From: Uliginosibacterium gangwonense DSM 18521
GTDB lineage: Bacteria; Pseudomonadota; Gammaproteobacteria; Burkholderiales; Rhodocyclaceae
Length of the DNA: 64,000 nucleotides
Reading direction: 5' to 3'
Assembly (NCBI RefSeq): GCF_000373965.1
Contig: NZ_KB892834.1
Coordinates: 302,600-366,599, forward strand
Positions within the stretch are counted from its first letter, which is position 1. Each line of letters begins with the position of its first letter. The notes below the pieces were generated by a model. That model saw only the letters and a program-made list of their open reading frames with translations. It had not been told where the DNA came from and ran no database searches. This document shows, one piece after another, positions 18,719 to 28,098 of the stretch. The position numbers and the translations under genes were made by a program.

Positions 18719-19965
18719 TGGACAAGAGTTTCAAAATTTACATCGTAGGTGGGGCGGTACGTGACCGTCTGCTCGGTCTGCCGATTCAGGATCGGGACTG
18801 GGTGGTGGTGGGTGCCAGCCCAGACGACATGCTTGCGGCAGGCTTTCGCCCGGTGGGCAAGGATTTCCCGGTCTTCCTCCACCCCCAGACGCAGGAGGAA
18901 TACGCCCTGGCCCGTACCGAACGCAAGACGGCGCCAGGATACAAGGGCTTCGTGTTCCATACCGACCCCGAGGTCAGGCTTGAGGACGACCTGATCCGCC
19001 GGGATCTAACCATCAACGCGATGGCCGAAGACGATGCTGGTGCGCTGATCGACCCCTTTGGCGGGCAGCGTGATCTTGAACAACGGGTGTTCCGCCACGT
19101 CAGCCCCGCATTCATGGAAGACCCCGTGCGCATTCTGCGGCTGGCTCGCTTCGCAGCGCGCTTTCCAGATTTCTCCGTGGCCCCGGAAACCCTGGCGCTG
19201 ATGCGCGAGATGGTGGCCAATGGCGAGATTGATCATCTGGTGCCAGAGCGTGTGTGGCAGGAAATCTCCCGGGGGCTGATGTATGCCCGCCCCTCGCGGA
19301 TGATCGAGGTGCTGCGCGAATGCGGCGCGCTGGCCCGCCTGATGCCGGAGCTGGATTGCCTGTTCGGCATCCCCCAGCCAGCACAGCATCACCCGGAGGT
19401 GGATACCGGTGCCCACGTGTTGCGAGTCATCGATTACGCCGCCGCACAGAACGAACCGCTGCCCGTGCGCTGGGCGGCCTTGCTCCACGACTTGGGCAAG
19501 GGTGACAGCCCGCCGGAACAATGGCCCCACCATTATGGGCACGAGCAGAGCGGCGTCGTGCGGGTCGAGGCCGTCTGCACACGTCTGAAAGTGCCGGTAG
19601 ACTGCCGCGATCTGGCGGTGCTGACCTGCCGTGAGCATGGCTCGGTACACAAGGCGAGTGAAATGCGCGCCAGTACCCTGACGAGTTTTCTGGAGCGCAC
19701 CGATGCGCTGCGCCGCCCTGCCCGGCTCGAAGGTCTGCTGGCCGCTGCCAGTTGCGATTTCCACGGACGGCAGGGCTTCGAGGATCAGGCTTTCGCAGCC
19801 CCTGCGCTCATCCGCCGCGCCTTAGCAGCATTCACCGGCGTGGACGCGGGGGAGCTGGCCCGCAACCTGGAAGACAAGTCCCAGATTCCGGCCCGCCTGC
19901 ATGAAGCCCGCAGCCAGGCCATCCGCCAGGCGCTCGGGCTCGACGCAGACACTCACCCGGTTTGA
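18718..19965 (+). CDS. cca: Multifunctional CCA tRNA nucleotidyltransferase
   Basis: A 415-residue Cca that adds or repairs the 3' CCA of tRNAs. The nucleotidyltransferase motif IVGGAVRDRLLGLPIQDRDW, RRDLTINAMA and EDPVRILRLARFAARF are present. The C-terminal HD phosphohydrolase domain carries LLHDLGKG and CREHGSVH, as in the E. coli-type enzyme. The start is GTG at 18718, overlapping the AsmA stop. Confidence 0.96.
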   Translation: MDKSFKIYIVGGAVRDRLLGLPIQDRDWVVVGASPDDMLAAGFRPVGKDFPVFLHPQTQEEYALARTERKTAPGYKGFVFHTDPEVRLEDDLIRRDLTINAMAEDDAGALIDPFGGQRDLEQRVFRHVSPAFMEDPVRILRLARFAARFPDFSVAPETLALMREMVANGEIDHLVPERVWQEISRGLMYARPSRMIEVLRECGALARLMPELDCLFGIPQPAQHHPEVDTGAHVLRVIDYAAAQNEPLPVRWAALLHDLGKGDSPPEQWPHHYGHEQSGVVRVEAVCTRLKVPVDCRDLAVLTCREHGSVHKASEMRASTLTSFLERTDALRRPARLEGLLAAASCDFHGRQGFEDQAFAAPALIRRALAAFTGVDAGELARNLEDKSQIPARLHEARSQAIRQALGLDADTHPV

Positions 19966-19974
19966 TCGCTGCCC

Positions 19975-21954
19975 ATGCGTATGCGTCTTCAGGCGGGTCT
20001 GATGGTCGTGCTGCTGGGTAGTCTGGCTATGGCTCCGGCCATGGCCGAGCAGACCTTGCCCAGCTTTGCCCAGGTACGCGCCAATTTTCATCCCTCTGAT
20101 GGCGTGTTGCTGGATCGCCACGGCGAGCCCCTGGCCGACATCCGCTTCGACCCCAACACACGGCGCATGGAGTGGCAAACCCTGGGCAACCTGCCGCTGG
20201 CCTTGCGTGAAGCCTTATTGGCGGCGGAAGACAAACGCTTCTTTGAACACACCGGGGTCGATTGGATGGCCGTTGCCGGTGCCGCCTGGCAAAACCTGTG
20301 GGGCAGCCATAAGCGCGGCGCCTCCACACTAACCATGCAACTGGCCGGGCTGCTCGAACCCAGCCTGCGCATGCCCAATGGCGCCGGAGCACGGCGCAGC
20401 ATGGCCCAGAAATGGGACCAGGGGCTGGCCGCCGTCGAGTTGGAGGAGCACTGGAGCAAGCCCCAGATTCTGGAGGCTTACCTCAACCTCGCACCCTTCC
20501 GGGGAGATCTGCAGGGCGTGGGCGCTGCCAGCGAATTACTGTTTGGCCTGCAGGCCAACGCCATGACCCGCAAGGAAGCCTGCATCCTGGCTGCCCTGTT
20601 ACGTGGCCCCAATGCGCCCCCGCCCCTGGTGGCCAAACGCGCCTGCCTGCTCGCCAACAAGCTAGGCGACGGCCTGCTCTGCACCGAAATCACGCAGCTT
20701 GCCAAGGCACGCCTTGATCAGCCACGCGGGGCGCGGTATACCCTGGCCCCTCATCTTGCGCACCTGCTGCTCAAGCATCCGGGGCAGAAACTCACCAGCA
20801 ATCTGGATGCAGGGCTGCAGCGCAAGGTGGTCGACGAAATCAACACCTGGAGCGATCCGGCCGCCGCTGCGATTGTGCTGGACAACGCCACAGGCGAAGT
20901 GCTGGCCTGGGTGGGTGGGCAAAACCTGAACCATCCTGATGGCGTGAGCAGCCGCCACCCGGTCACCGACTGGGCATGGCCGCATCTGGCTGCACTGGCC
21001 CTGGAACGCCGCCAGATCACCGCCGCCACCCCACTGACCGACATTTCTACGATCACGGACGCCAACGATGCGCGCCTGGGCTACACATGGCACACACTCC
21101 GTACCGCACTGAACCAGCGCCAGACCGGCAGCCTGCGCCAGTTGATCGGCACCCTGGGGCGTGACCCGATCAATGAGCGCCTGCGTGCCCTGGGGTTTGA
21201 CCCTGCCGAAACCAGTGTTGAGGGCAACACTCCGCTTTCCCTGACGCAACTGGCATCGGCATGGCGGACACTGGCCGCGAATGGCAGCTTTGTCCCGGCA
21301 CGCATCCTGCCCAGCGACAATGGCATCCACAACGTGCTGCGCCCTGAAGCAGCTTTTGTGGTGGAAGACATGCTGGGGCAGGCCCATGCAGGGGGTTGGG
21401 ACGCCTCCTGGATTATCCCCGGTGCCACAACGGGCCAGACCGTAATCATCGGCAACACAGATCGTTATACGCTCGCCATCCGGGGCGCCATGCCTGCGCC
21501 CCGCCTCAATTGGCAATGCCTGCTCAAAGCAATCGGCGCGGATACCGCTCGTGCGCCTACCCCCACTGACGGGGTTGTGCAGAATCTGGTCTACTTCGAT
21601 CCGGCAGAGGAAGCCCCGCGCCGTGAGTGGTTTTTGCGCCACGCCGACCTTTCGGGCATGGTCAGCTATCTGCCCAATCGACGCGCACGCATTGTTGAGC
21701 CAGAAAACGGCACGACCCGCATCATCGGGAACGAACCTGACGCCCACTGGACCTTCCTCGCCCAAGGAGGGGTACCGGTGCGCTGGATACTGGATGGGCG
21801 ACAATTAGGCGAAGGCATGCGCATTGACTGGTCGCCACGAGTGGGTCTGCATCGCCTGAGTTTGCGTAGTGCCAACGATGAGCAACTCGACAACGTCGAG
21901 TTCCTTGTCACACAGCCTGAGCCTTCGGACGCCCCAGACGAGGAGCGGCCATAA
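19975..21954 (+). CDS. PbpC-like peptidoglycan glycosyltransferase with an inactivated transpeptidase domain
   Basis: A 659-residue protein with a signal/anchor (~1-25). The glycosyltransferase-51 domain keeps its key parts: the catalytic Glu in LLAAEDKRFFEH, GASTLTMQLAGLL, and the second Glu in QILEAYLNLAPF. The region that should hold the transpeptidase Ser-x-x-Lys (usually PGSTLKP) reads RHPVTDWAWPHL at ~residue 328, and the usual KTGT is replaced by GATTGQT. A C-terminal BiPBP_C-like beta domain (~560-650) follows. It probably polymerises glycan strands but does not cross-link them. PBP1C proteins normally have ~770 residues, so this one is short. Confidence 0.85.
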   Translation: MRMRLQAGLMVVLLGSLAMAPAMAEQTLPSFAQVRANFHPSDGVLLDRHGEPLADIRFDPNTRRMEWQTLGNLPLALREALLAAEDKRFFEHTGVDWMAVAGAAWQNLWGSHKRGASTLTMQLAGLLEPSLRMPNGAGARRSMAQKWDQGLAAVELEEHWSKPQILEAYLNLAPFRGDLQGVGAASELLFGLQANAMTRKEACILAALLRGPNAPPPLVAKRACLLANKLGDGLLCTEITQLAKARLDQPRGARYTLAPHLAHLLLKHPGQKLTSNLDAGLQRKVVDEINTWSDPAAAAIVLDNATGEVLAWVGGQNLNHPDGVSSRHPVTDWAWPHLAALALERRQITAATPLTDISTITDANDARLGYTWHTLRTALNQRQTGSLRQLIGTLGRDPINERLRALGFDPAETSVEGNTPLSLTQLASAWRTLAANGSFVPARILPSDNGIHNVLRPEAAFVVEDMLGQAHAGGWDASWIIPGATTGQTVIIGNTDRYTLAIRGAMPAPRLNWQCLLKAIGADTARAPTPTDGVVQNLVYFDPAEEAPRREWFLRHADLSGMVSYLPNRRARIVEPENGTTRIIGNEPDAHWTFLAQGGVPVRWILDGRQLGEGMRIDWSPRVGLHRLSLRSANDEQLDNVEFLVTQPEPSDAPDEERP

Positions 21955-22072
21955 AAACGCACTGAAGGTGGAGGGCGTCTAAAACTTGCGGGGTATGATC
22001 GAGTCGGGCTACCCTAAGGTATTGAATCATTTGGCGAGCTTCTTCCCCCAACCGTCTGACTCCCCTACCGCC

Positions 22073-24121
22073 ATGGAAAACACGCCAGCTCCACTCGCGC
22101 CGGGAGCCAACCGGGAAACCATTCTCAACTACTGTCAGCAGAAATTTACCCAGGCTCTTCTGGAAGCGGCCAGTGCCAGCGGCATCCGGATGCCAGAGCT
22201 GCTCAAGGTGCTCAGCCAGGGGGCGAGACGCGCGTTTGAAGACCTTGCCGGTTTGCGCAGCCGCGAAGAATTCGTCCGCCTGCGTGGCCTGACGGCTTCG
22301 CGCATCAGTCTGGTGCACCCGGAGGACATGGACCTGACGGTGGCGCTGATCAATCTGGCGCATTCGCTGAGCGACGCCTGTGAAGGTCGGCTCTCACGCC
22401 TGCACCTGCTGTTCATGACCCTGCTGGACCAGGACACCTCCGTGGTCGACCAGCTGCCGGTCGGGCCTGATGCTGCATGCGCCGCACTGCGCGAGCTGTG
22501 CGACTCAGACGATATGCCGCACGAGATGCGCCTGGATGTGCCCTCACGCATCGAAAAACCATTGGCTCACGCATTGAGCGTACTCTATCTTGACCTGACC
22601 GACACCTTGAGCGCGGCGGGCATCCCACCCAAATCCCTGCTCCGCTCGGGCTCGGATGTCAGCGCGCCCCAGGCACAGCATCGAATCCATCCAGATGCCG
22701 CCCATGGCACGGAAACCATCGAATCCCCCGCAGTCACCACCCCCTTGGGCCGCCTGCAAAGCAATGTGATGCGCAAGCGCTACCCGATGGCCGAGAGCAG
22801 CGGCCCCGGCGTGGGCGCCATGACCGACCCGGCACTGCTTCAAGCCATCATGGCACAAGTGCTGCAATGGCTCACGGAGCGGCAGAGCGAAGCTGCACGC
22901 CAGCCGTATGGAATGGAATCCGCCCAGGTGAATCTGGGCGAGCTTTCCGGCTTGTTGCCCACGCAAAGCAATGCTGCGCTGGAAGCACTCAACCTGAGCT
23001 TTGACGCATTGCTGATGGACCGGGAACTCTGTGCCGCCATCAAACCCAGCCTGGGTCGCCTGCGTCTGCCCGTGTGCAAGGCCGCCTTGCTGGAGAGCAA
23101 GCTTCTGGCCGATTCCGAGCACCCGGCCCGGCGCCTGCTGGACATCATCCTGCGTCTGGCCACCAGCCTGAAGACCGATGAAGCCGCCACCCACCCGGTC
23201 TGTCAGGCCATTGAAGCGGCCGCCAGCCAGGTGCAGCACAATTACGCACAGAATCCAGTGGTGTTTGCCGACGCCGCCCAATCGCTGGAAATGCTGGAAC
23301 AGCGGCGTGCCACCGAGGCCACCCAGCGCGCTTCCCGACTGGTGGGGCTGGCCGAGCGCGAGGCCCGACGGGAACAGGCCCGCAGCCGTGCAGCACGGGC
23401 CATTCGTGCCCTATGCGCCTCCGCGCCGCCCGAACCGGTGCGCTTCTTTCTGGAACGCCTGTGGGTACGCGTGCTGGCTCACATTCACCAAACACAGGGT
23501 GAAAAATCGAATGAATGGGTTCAGGCGCTGGCTACGGCCAACCAGTTGATCGAAAGCGTGCAACCGAAAACCGATGCCGAAGGCCGTCGCCACCTGATCA
23601 ATATACTCTCCGGTCTGCTCGCACAGATTCGGGCCGGGCTGGAATCCATCGGCACGCCAGATGCGTTGCGTGAGCGTGCCTTCCATAGCTTTGTGGCCCT
23701 GCATTCAGCCGCCTTGCATGGCAAGCAGGCCGATGCCGCTGCCCGGCAGGACGTGCTACCGCCCCCCACCCCGCCCAGGGTGGAAACCCCCCGGGAGATT
23801 CCCGGCCTGCATGTGGTGCGCCTTGCGCCGGATGGCGAACCCGAACACGATCTGCCAGACTGGATCGCCCAGCTCAAGCTGGGGGACTGGCTGCAACTGA
23901 GTCTGCCAGATAGCCCGCCACAGCGCTTACGCGTGGGCTGGGTAGGCGGAATGCCGCGCATGTTGCTGCTCTCCCAACCCGATACGGACCTGACCGTGCT
24001 GCTGCCGCTGCGTTGGCTCATCATCCGCGCCGAGGCACAGGCGGCAGTGCCCCTCCCAATGGAGGCGCTGTTTGAAGGGGCCGCAGAGAAGGCAATCCGG
24101 CTCGCCCAGGGCTATGCTTGA
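22073..24121 (+). CDS. DUF1631 family protein
   Basis: About 682 residues, largely helical, with family-like blocks such as VLSQGARRAFEDLAGLRSREEF, EDMDLTVALINLAHSLS and, near the end, LKLGDWLQLSLPD followed by LRVGWVGGMPRMLLLSQPD. The last part resembles a small PilZ-like beta domain. Function is unknown. It is restricted mainly to proteobacteria. The start is uncertain: ATG at 22073 is used, but ATG at 21995 is in frame and neither has a clear ribosome site. It lies between the PbpC-like gene and the DUF2782 gene. Confidence 0.7.
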   Translation: MENTPAPLAPGANRETILNYCQQKFTQALLEAASASGIRMPELLKVLSQGARRAFEDLAGLRSREEFVRLRGLTASRISLVHPEDMDLTVALINLAHSLSDACEGRLSRLHLLFMTLLDQDTSVVDQLPVGPDAACAALRELCDSDDMPHEMRLDVPSRIEKPLAHALSVLYLDLTDTLSAAGIPPKSLLRSGSDVSAPQAQHRIHPDAAHGTETIESPAVTTPLGRLQSNVMRKRYPMAESSGPGVGAMTDPALLQAIMAQVLQWLTERQSEAARQPYGMESAQVNLGELSGLLPTQSNAALEALNLSFDALLMDRELCAAIKPSLGRLRLPVCKAALLESKLLADSEHPARRLLDIILRLATSLKTDEAATHPVCQAIEAAASQVQHNYAQNPVVFADAAQSLEMLEQRRATEATQRASRLVGLAEREARREQARSRAARAIRALCASAPPEPVRFFLERLWVRVLAHIHQTQGEKSNEWVQALATANQLIESVQPKTDAEGRRHLINILSGLLAQIRAGLESIGTPDALRERAFHSFVALHSAALHGKQADAAARQDVLPPPTPPRVETPREIPGLHVVRLAPDGEPEHDLPDWIAQLKLGDWLQLSLPDSPPQRLRVGWVGGMPRMLLLSQPDTDLTVLLPLRWLIIRAEAQAAVPLPMEALFEGAAEKAIRLAQGYA

Positions 24122-24238
24122 GCAAGGGGTTCAGAAGCACGGTTTCCTTGTCTCCCCGTCACATCCCTCAGGCAAGAGAAGGAAACAGTGTTATCGTTTC
24201 CAACAAAAATGGGAAGACTCCCTTGATTGGAGCGAATC

Positions 24239-24589
24239 ATGAAAAAACTGGCGATCGCATGCTTTGGCCTGACGCTGTGTTGCCTACACCCGGCGTGGGC
24301 AGAAGAGTGGCCGAAAGACCTGCAACCCATCCCCGATCCGGATGCCACCAATGCAACCACCGCACCCAGCGCCAGCGTGGACGAGGAACCAGAGATCACC
24401 ATCCGCAACCGTGGCAAAGACAGGGTGGAGGAGTACCGGCGCAATGGCCGACTCTACATGATCAAGATCACCCCCCGCATCGGGCGGCCTTACTACCTAA
24501 TCGACCCCACGGGCGATGGGCACTTCGTGCGCCGGGAGGGGTTTGACAAAGGTCTGGTCGTACCCAGCTGGGTACTCAAAACCTGGTGA
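24239..24589 (+). CDS. DUF2782 domain-containing periplasmic protein
   Basis: A 116-residue protein with a signal peptide cleaved after AWA (~20). An acidic, Pro-rich linker follows, then the compact DUF2782-type domain (EITIRNRGKDRVEEYRRNG, MIKITPRIGRPYYLID). Function unknown. The ATG at 24239 has GGAGCG at the right distance; the frame is open 12 bases further upstream from a TTG. It ends 7 bp from the convergent lipoprotein gene. Confidence 0.8.
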   Translation: MKKLAIACFGLTLCCLHPAWAEEWPKDLQPIPDPDATNATTAPSASVDEEPEITIRNRGKDRVEEYRRNGRLYMIKITPRIGRPYYLIDPTGDGHFVRREGFDKGLVVPSWVLKTW

Positions 24590-24596
24590 AATGGAA

Positions 24597-25139
24597 TTAT
24601 TTGAGCTTGCCCGTCAGCAAGGCGTCCACCACCGGGGCGATCTTGCTGCGCGTGGAGGACCACTTGCCTGAGCCCCACTGGCGGGTCTGATAACTGGCCG
24701 TAGCCAGAACCTTGCCGGATGCGCGCAGCACCAGGGTCGCCTCACTCATATAGTTGCGGTAATCGTCGGAGAACATGGGCTTGTCCCACGCCATGATAGC
24801 CGAATAATTCAGCGTCGCCTCGCAATCACTGGGGGCACCACCCGGACCATAGACCCGGCTTTCAATCCGATGCGCCTGTATCTCCATCTGGATGGCAGAA
24901 ACCAGATCCGGCATCGGCGCATTGGGATTTTGCTCAATGCACACAGACTGTGGCGTGGGGTACTTGTGGGCTACAACGTTCTGGGCCGAAACCGGGGTGA
25001 GCGACACCAGCCCCGATGCGGTGGCGATCGTCATCTGCAGCATCTCGACCGCCGGACTCGGAGTGGCGATCAGGCAGCCGCTGGTGCTGGCCATGACACA
25101 GGCAAGTATTACCGATAAAGCCAATGTTCTGCGCTGCAC
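24597..25139 (-). CDS. Sbal_3080-like lipoprotein
   Basis: A 180-residue lipoprotein with signal VMASTSGC (Cys22). The mature part has KYPTPQSVCIEQNP and CEATLNYSAIMAWD, as in the Sbal_3080 lipoprotein family. Family function is unknown. It lies between the DUF2782 gene and an isolated flgH on the same strand as flgH. Confidence 0.72.
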   Translation of the reverse strand: MQRRTLALSVILACVMASTSGCLIATPSPAVEMLQMTIATASGLVSLTPVSAQNVVAHKYPTPQSVCIEQNPNAPMPDLVSAIQMEIQAHRIESRVYGPGGAPSDCEATLNYSAIMAWDKPMFSDDYRNYMSEATLVLRASGKVLATASYQTRQWGSGKWSSTRSKIAPVVDALLTGKLK

Positions 25140-25234
25140 GGCGACCCCATCACAATAATCCGCAAGTTATCTTAGCATACCGCCAGTGTGCCCCCGGCAG
25201 GCGGCACACGGCACGATTCAGGACACCCCACCAC

Positions 25235-25942
25235 CTACCAGATCGTCAAGGTATCGGTCAGGAATCTCTGCAGCCAGTCCAATGACGTGGTCTTGGCGAC
25301 CCCCCCTTGACCCACCTGTTCCAGACGGGCATCCACCACATCTTCCGAGGCAACCGTGCGCCCGCTCTTGATGTCCCGGGGATTGACCACGCCCGAAAAC
25401 CGTAGCGTACTGACCGCCCCATTGAATGCCACCGTCTTTTCCCCGGCCACAATCAGATTGCCATTGGGCAAAATGTTAATGACCGAGGCAGCCAACTTGC
25501 CCGATAGGGTTTGGGTGTTATCCGTCTGCCCCTTGCCAGTAAAATTGTCAGACCCTGACGCCGTGGCGTTCTGGTCCATGAGCGTCTTGATGAGCGCCCC
25601 CATCGAATTGTTTGCCTGACCCGGCCCCTTCGAAGCGAGCGAATTGCTGCGACTGGTGGAGGTACTGACCTTGTTGCTGCCAGTCAGGCTCTCGGAGATC
25701 ACGATCTTGACCGTGTCCCCAATCTGGCGGGGTGGTGCATCCTGGTAAAACCCCAGCATAGGCCCATTCGGTTGATAGATCGCCCCGGGGTTGGACACCT
25801 CAACCCCGTCAGTCGGGATCATGGCGCGCACCGTGGTCGGCGCCTGCACAATCGGTTTTTCAGAGGCGCACCCGGCAAGCAGCCACACCAGCCCAAGGCC
25901 GAGCGCGCCTGCATAATGCATGAAATCAGTTCGTCTGAGCAT
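25235..25942 (-). CDS. flgH: Flagellar L-ring protein FlgH, isolated copy
   Basis: About 235 residues. A lipoprotein signal ends in WLLAGC. The body matches FlgH: PRQIGDTVKIVISESLTGSN, GKLAASVINILPNGNLIVAG, GVVNPRDIKSGRTVASEDVVDARL. FlgH forms the outer-membrane ring of the flagellar rod. The usual GSLW segment near the N-terminus is not seen, and no other flagellar gene is in the window. ATG at 25942 has GAGG upstream; ATG at 25921 would also leave a full signal peptide. Confidence 0.82.
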   Translation of the reverse strand: MLRRTDFMHYAGALGLGLVWLLAGCASEKPIVQAPTTVRAMIPTDGVEVSNPGAIYQPNGPMLGFYQDAPPRQIGDTVKIVISESLTGSNKVSTSTSRSNSLASKGPGQANNSMGALIKTLMDQNATASGSDNFTGKGQTDNTQTLSGKLAASVINILPNGNLIVAGEKTVAFNGAVSTLRFSGVVNPRDIKSGRTVASEDVVDARLEQVGQGGVAKTTSLDWLQRFLTDTLTIW

Positions 25943-26237
25943 GACAGCCTCGACACAGTAGAGAAGCATTTGATACCGGAAAAACCCCTCGCCCTAGAGA
26001 GACGAGCGGGAATTTCTCATGTCACGTGTAATTGTCGTCCATCTTCGCATGGGGCGTTGCGTGGAAAAGGCATGGAAAACCCCGGTAAAAAGATCTTTCA
26101 CCACAAAGGTTCAGGTCGCCTCGACCGGGTAATGCGCACAGCACGAATCCAAATCAATCCGCATCAATCTAGACGAATTTATGTAAAGCCAGCCATGCAT
26201 TTCAGATATAGAGCCCAAGCGACAGGGTGCTTGGCGT

Positions 26238-27134
26238 TTATGGACGCTGGTTACGTTGCTCATCCAGCATCTGGAGGAAGCTGCGGACCCGGGGCGAGGG
26301 ATCATCCGCCCGGCAGGCTAGCCCCATGTCCAGATGCGCGCCTTCATCGCTCAGGGGGATGAAGCGCACGCCAGGCAGTTGCATCACGGCCATGGGGGCG
26401 GGCAGGATCGCCACGCCCATCCCCGCCGAAACCAAACCAATCTGGGTCAGCGCTTCACGCGCTTCCTGCACAACGCGCAATTGAATCCCGGCCTGGGTAG
26501 CAAGCTGGCGCACCAGTGGGGCAACGCTGGCTCCACTGCGCTCGGGGTAGAAGATGAAGTCTTCGTCCTGGCATTCAGCAAGCGCCACCTCGTCGCGCAA
26601 AGCCAGTGGATGCTCATCGGGTAGAACCAGACAGAGGCGGTCACGATGCATGGGGTAGAGCAGCAGGCCCGTGGGCGGTGCATCATTAAAGCGGACAAAG
26701 CCGATGTCCAGCTCGGCCTGACTTAGCGCCTCGAATTGTGCCTGGGTGTACATCTCCCGCAGGCGCAGGCTGACGCCCGGGAAGTGCTGGCGATAGTTGC
26801 GGATCAGGGCACGCAGATCGTTCATGAGCAAACCTGTTGAGGTAAAGCCGATGCGCAGCTCCCCTGCCTCGCCCTGGGCGATGCGGTGCAGTTCCCCCGC
26901 AACCGCCTCGCTCGCCCCCACGATTTCGCGTGCCCGTATCAAAAGATGCTCGCCAGCCTCGGTCAGCTTCACACTGCGGCGGGTGCGGTAGAAGAGGCTC
27001 ACCCCGAGTTCCGCTTCTAGTGCCTGAATCTGTTGGCTCAAAGGGGGCTGGCCGATATGCAGGCGCGCAGCCGCACGGGTGAAATGCAATTCCTCTGCAA
27101 CAGCAAGGAAATAACGTAGGTGGCGCAGTTCCAT
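26238..27134 (-). CDS. LysR-family transcriptional regulator
   Basis: A 298-residue regulator. The helix-turn-helix MELRHLRYFLAVAEELHFTR..LHIGQPPLSQQIQALE is followed by an effector domain that resembles the CatR/BenM group (FTSTGLLMNDLRALIRNYRQ). It diverges from aroE across a 132-bp AT-rich interval. A GGACT-N6-AGTCC inverted repeat lies at 27175-27190 near the aroE side and may be an operator. The effector is unknown; an aromatic or shikimate-type compound would fit the neighbour. Confidence 0.9.
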   Translation of the reverse strand: MELRHLRYFLAVAEELHFTRAAARLHIGQPPLSQQIQALEAELGVSLFYRTRRSVKLTEAGEHLLIRAREIVGASEAVAGELHRIAQGEAGELRIGFTSTGLLMNDLRALIRNYRQHFPGVSLRLREMYTQAQFEALSQAELDIGFVRFNDAPPTGLLLYPMHRDRLCLVLPDEHPLALRDEVALAECQDEDFIFYPERSGASVAPLVRQLATQAGIQLRVVQEAREALTQIGLVSAGMGVAILPAPMAVMQLPGVRFIPLSDEGAHLDMGLACRADDPSPRVRSFLQMLDEQRNQRP

Positions 27135-27266
27135 TTATATTCTGGAGATATCAATCAATCTTTAAATATATATTGGACTGCAACTAGTCCGCCACCTAAA
27201 CTAGTGCTCTTGTTGCTGCGTGGCGGCCACGCAGCCTTGCCTCATTCAAGCCATTGGAGCCCCATC

Positions 27267-28091
27267 ATGACCGATCGCTACGCAATCATCGGCAACCCCA
27301 TTGCCCAAGCCAAATCCCCTGCCCTGCAAACTGCGTTTGCCAAACAATGCGGACAGGATATGGAGTACGGCGCCATCCTGGGCCTGCCGGGTGGCTTTGT
27401 GGATGCGGTGCGGGCCTTCCACCATAGCGGGGGCAAGGGCATGAACATCACCATGCCCTTCAAGCTCGAAGCCTTTGAACTGGCTGACGAACTCACCCCG
27501 CGCGGGCGGGCTGCCGGGGCCATCAATATGTTCACACTGCGCGCCGATGGCAGCATCCTGGGGGATAACACGGATGGCTTTGGCATTGTGCGAGACATTA
27601 CCCACAACCTGGGCTTCAAGTTCGCCGGGCGCCGTGTGCTGGTGCTGGGTGCAGGCGGTGCGGTACGTGGCGCGCTGTTGCCACTGTTCGATGAAGCCCC
27701 TGCCGAGGTGTTCATTGCCAACCGCACTGCGGCCAAGGCTGTGGATCTGGCCGCAGAATTCAGCGCACAGGCGGGCAAGATCAAGCTCTCCGGTGGGGGT
27801 TTTGCCGACATCGCGGGGGATTTTGACATCGTCATCAACGGTTCGGCCTCAAGCATGAGCAACGATGTGCCCCCGATCCCCGCTGCAGTGTGGAGCAAGC
27901 TCTCCCTGGCCTATGACATGGCCTACAAGAAGGAGCCCACCGCTTTCGTCCAGGCGGCCCGTGCCGCAGGCGTAGCGCAGGTGGCCGATGGCCTGGGCAT
28001 GGTGGTGGAACAGGGTGCAGAATGCTTCTACCTGTGGCGTGGCATCCGCCCGGACACCGCACCGGTGATCCGCGCCCTGCGCGAAGCCTGA
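27267..28091 (+). CDS. aroE: Shikimate dehydrogenase family protein
   Basis: A 274-residue AroE-type enzyme. The substrate residues are in YAIIGNPIAQAKSP and MNITMPFK, the conserved LGDNTDGFGIVRD is present, and the NADP loop is VLGAGGAVRGALLPL. It would reduce 3-dehydroshikimate to shikimate. The divergent LysR regulator is unusual for the housekeeping enzyme, so a catabolic shikimate/quinate dehydrogenase is possible. The ATG at 27267 has TTGGAGC upstream. A TauE-type permease starts 7 bp after the stop. Confidence 0.88.
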   Translation: MTDRYAIIGNPIAQAKSPALQTAFAKQCGQDMEYGAILGLPGGFVDAVRAFHHSGGKGMNITMPFKLEAFELADELTPRGRAAGAINMFTLRADGSILGDNTDGFGIVRDITHNLGFKFAGRRVLVLGAGGAVRGALLPLFDEAPAEVFIANRTAAKAVDLAAEFSAQAGKIKLSGGGFADIAGDFDIVINGSASSMSNDVPPIPAAVWSKLSLAYDMAYKKEPTAFVQAARAAGVAQVADGLGMVVEQGAECFYLWRGIRPDTAPVIRALREA

Positions 28092-28098
28092 TACGGCT

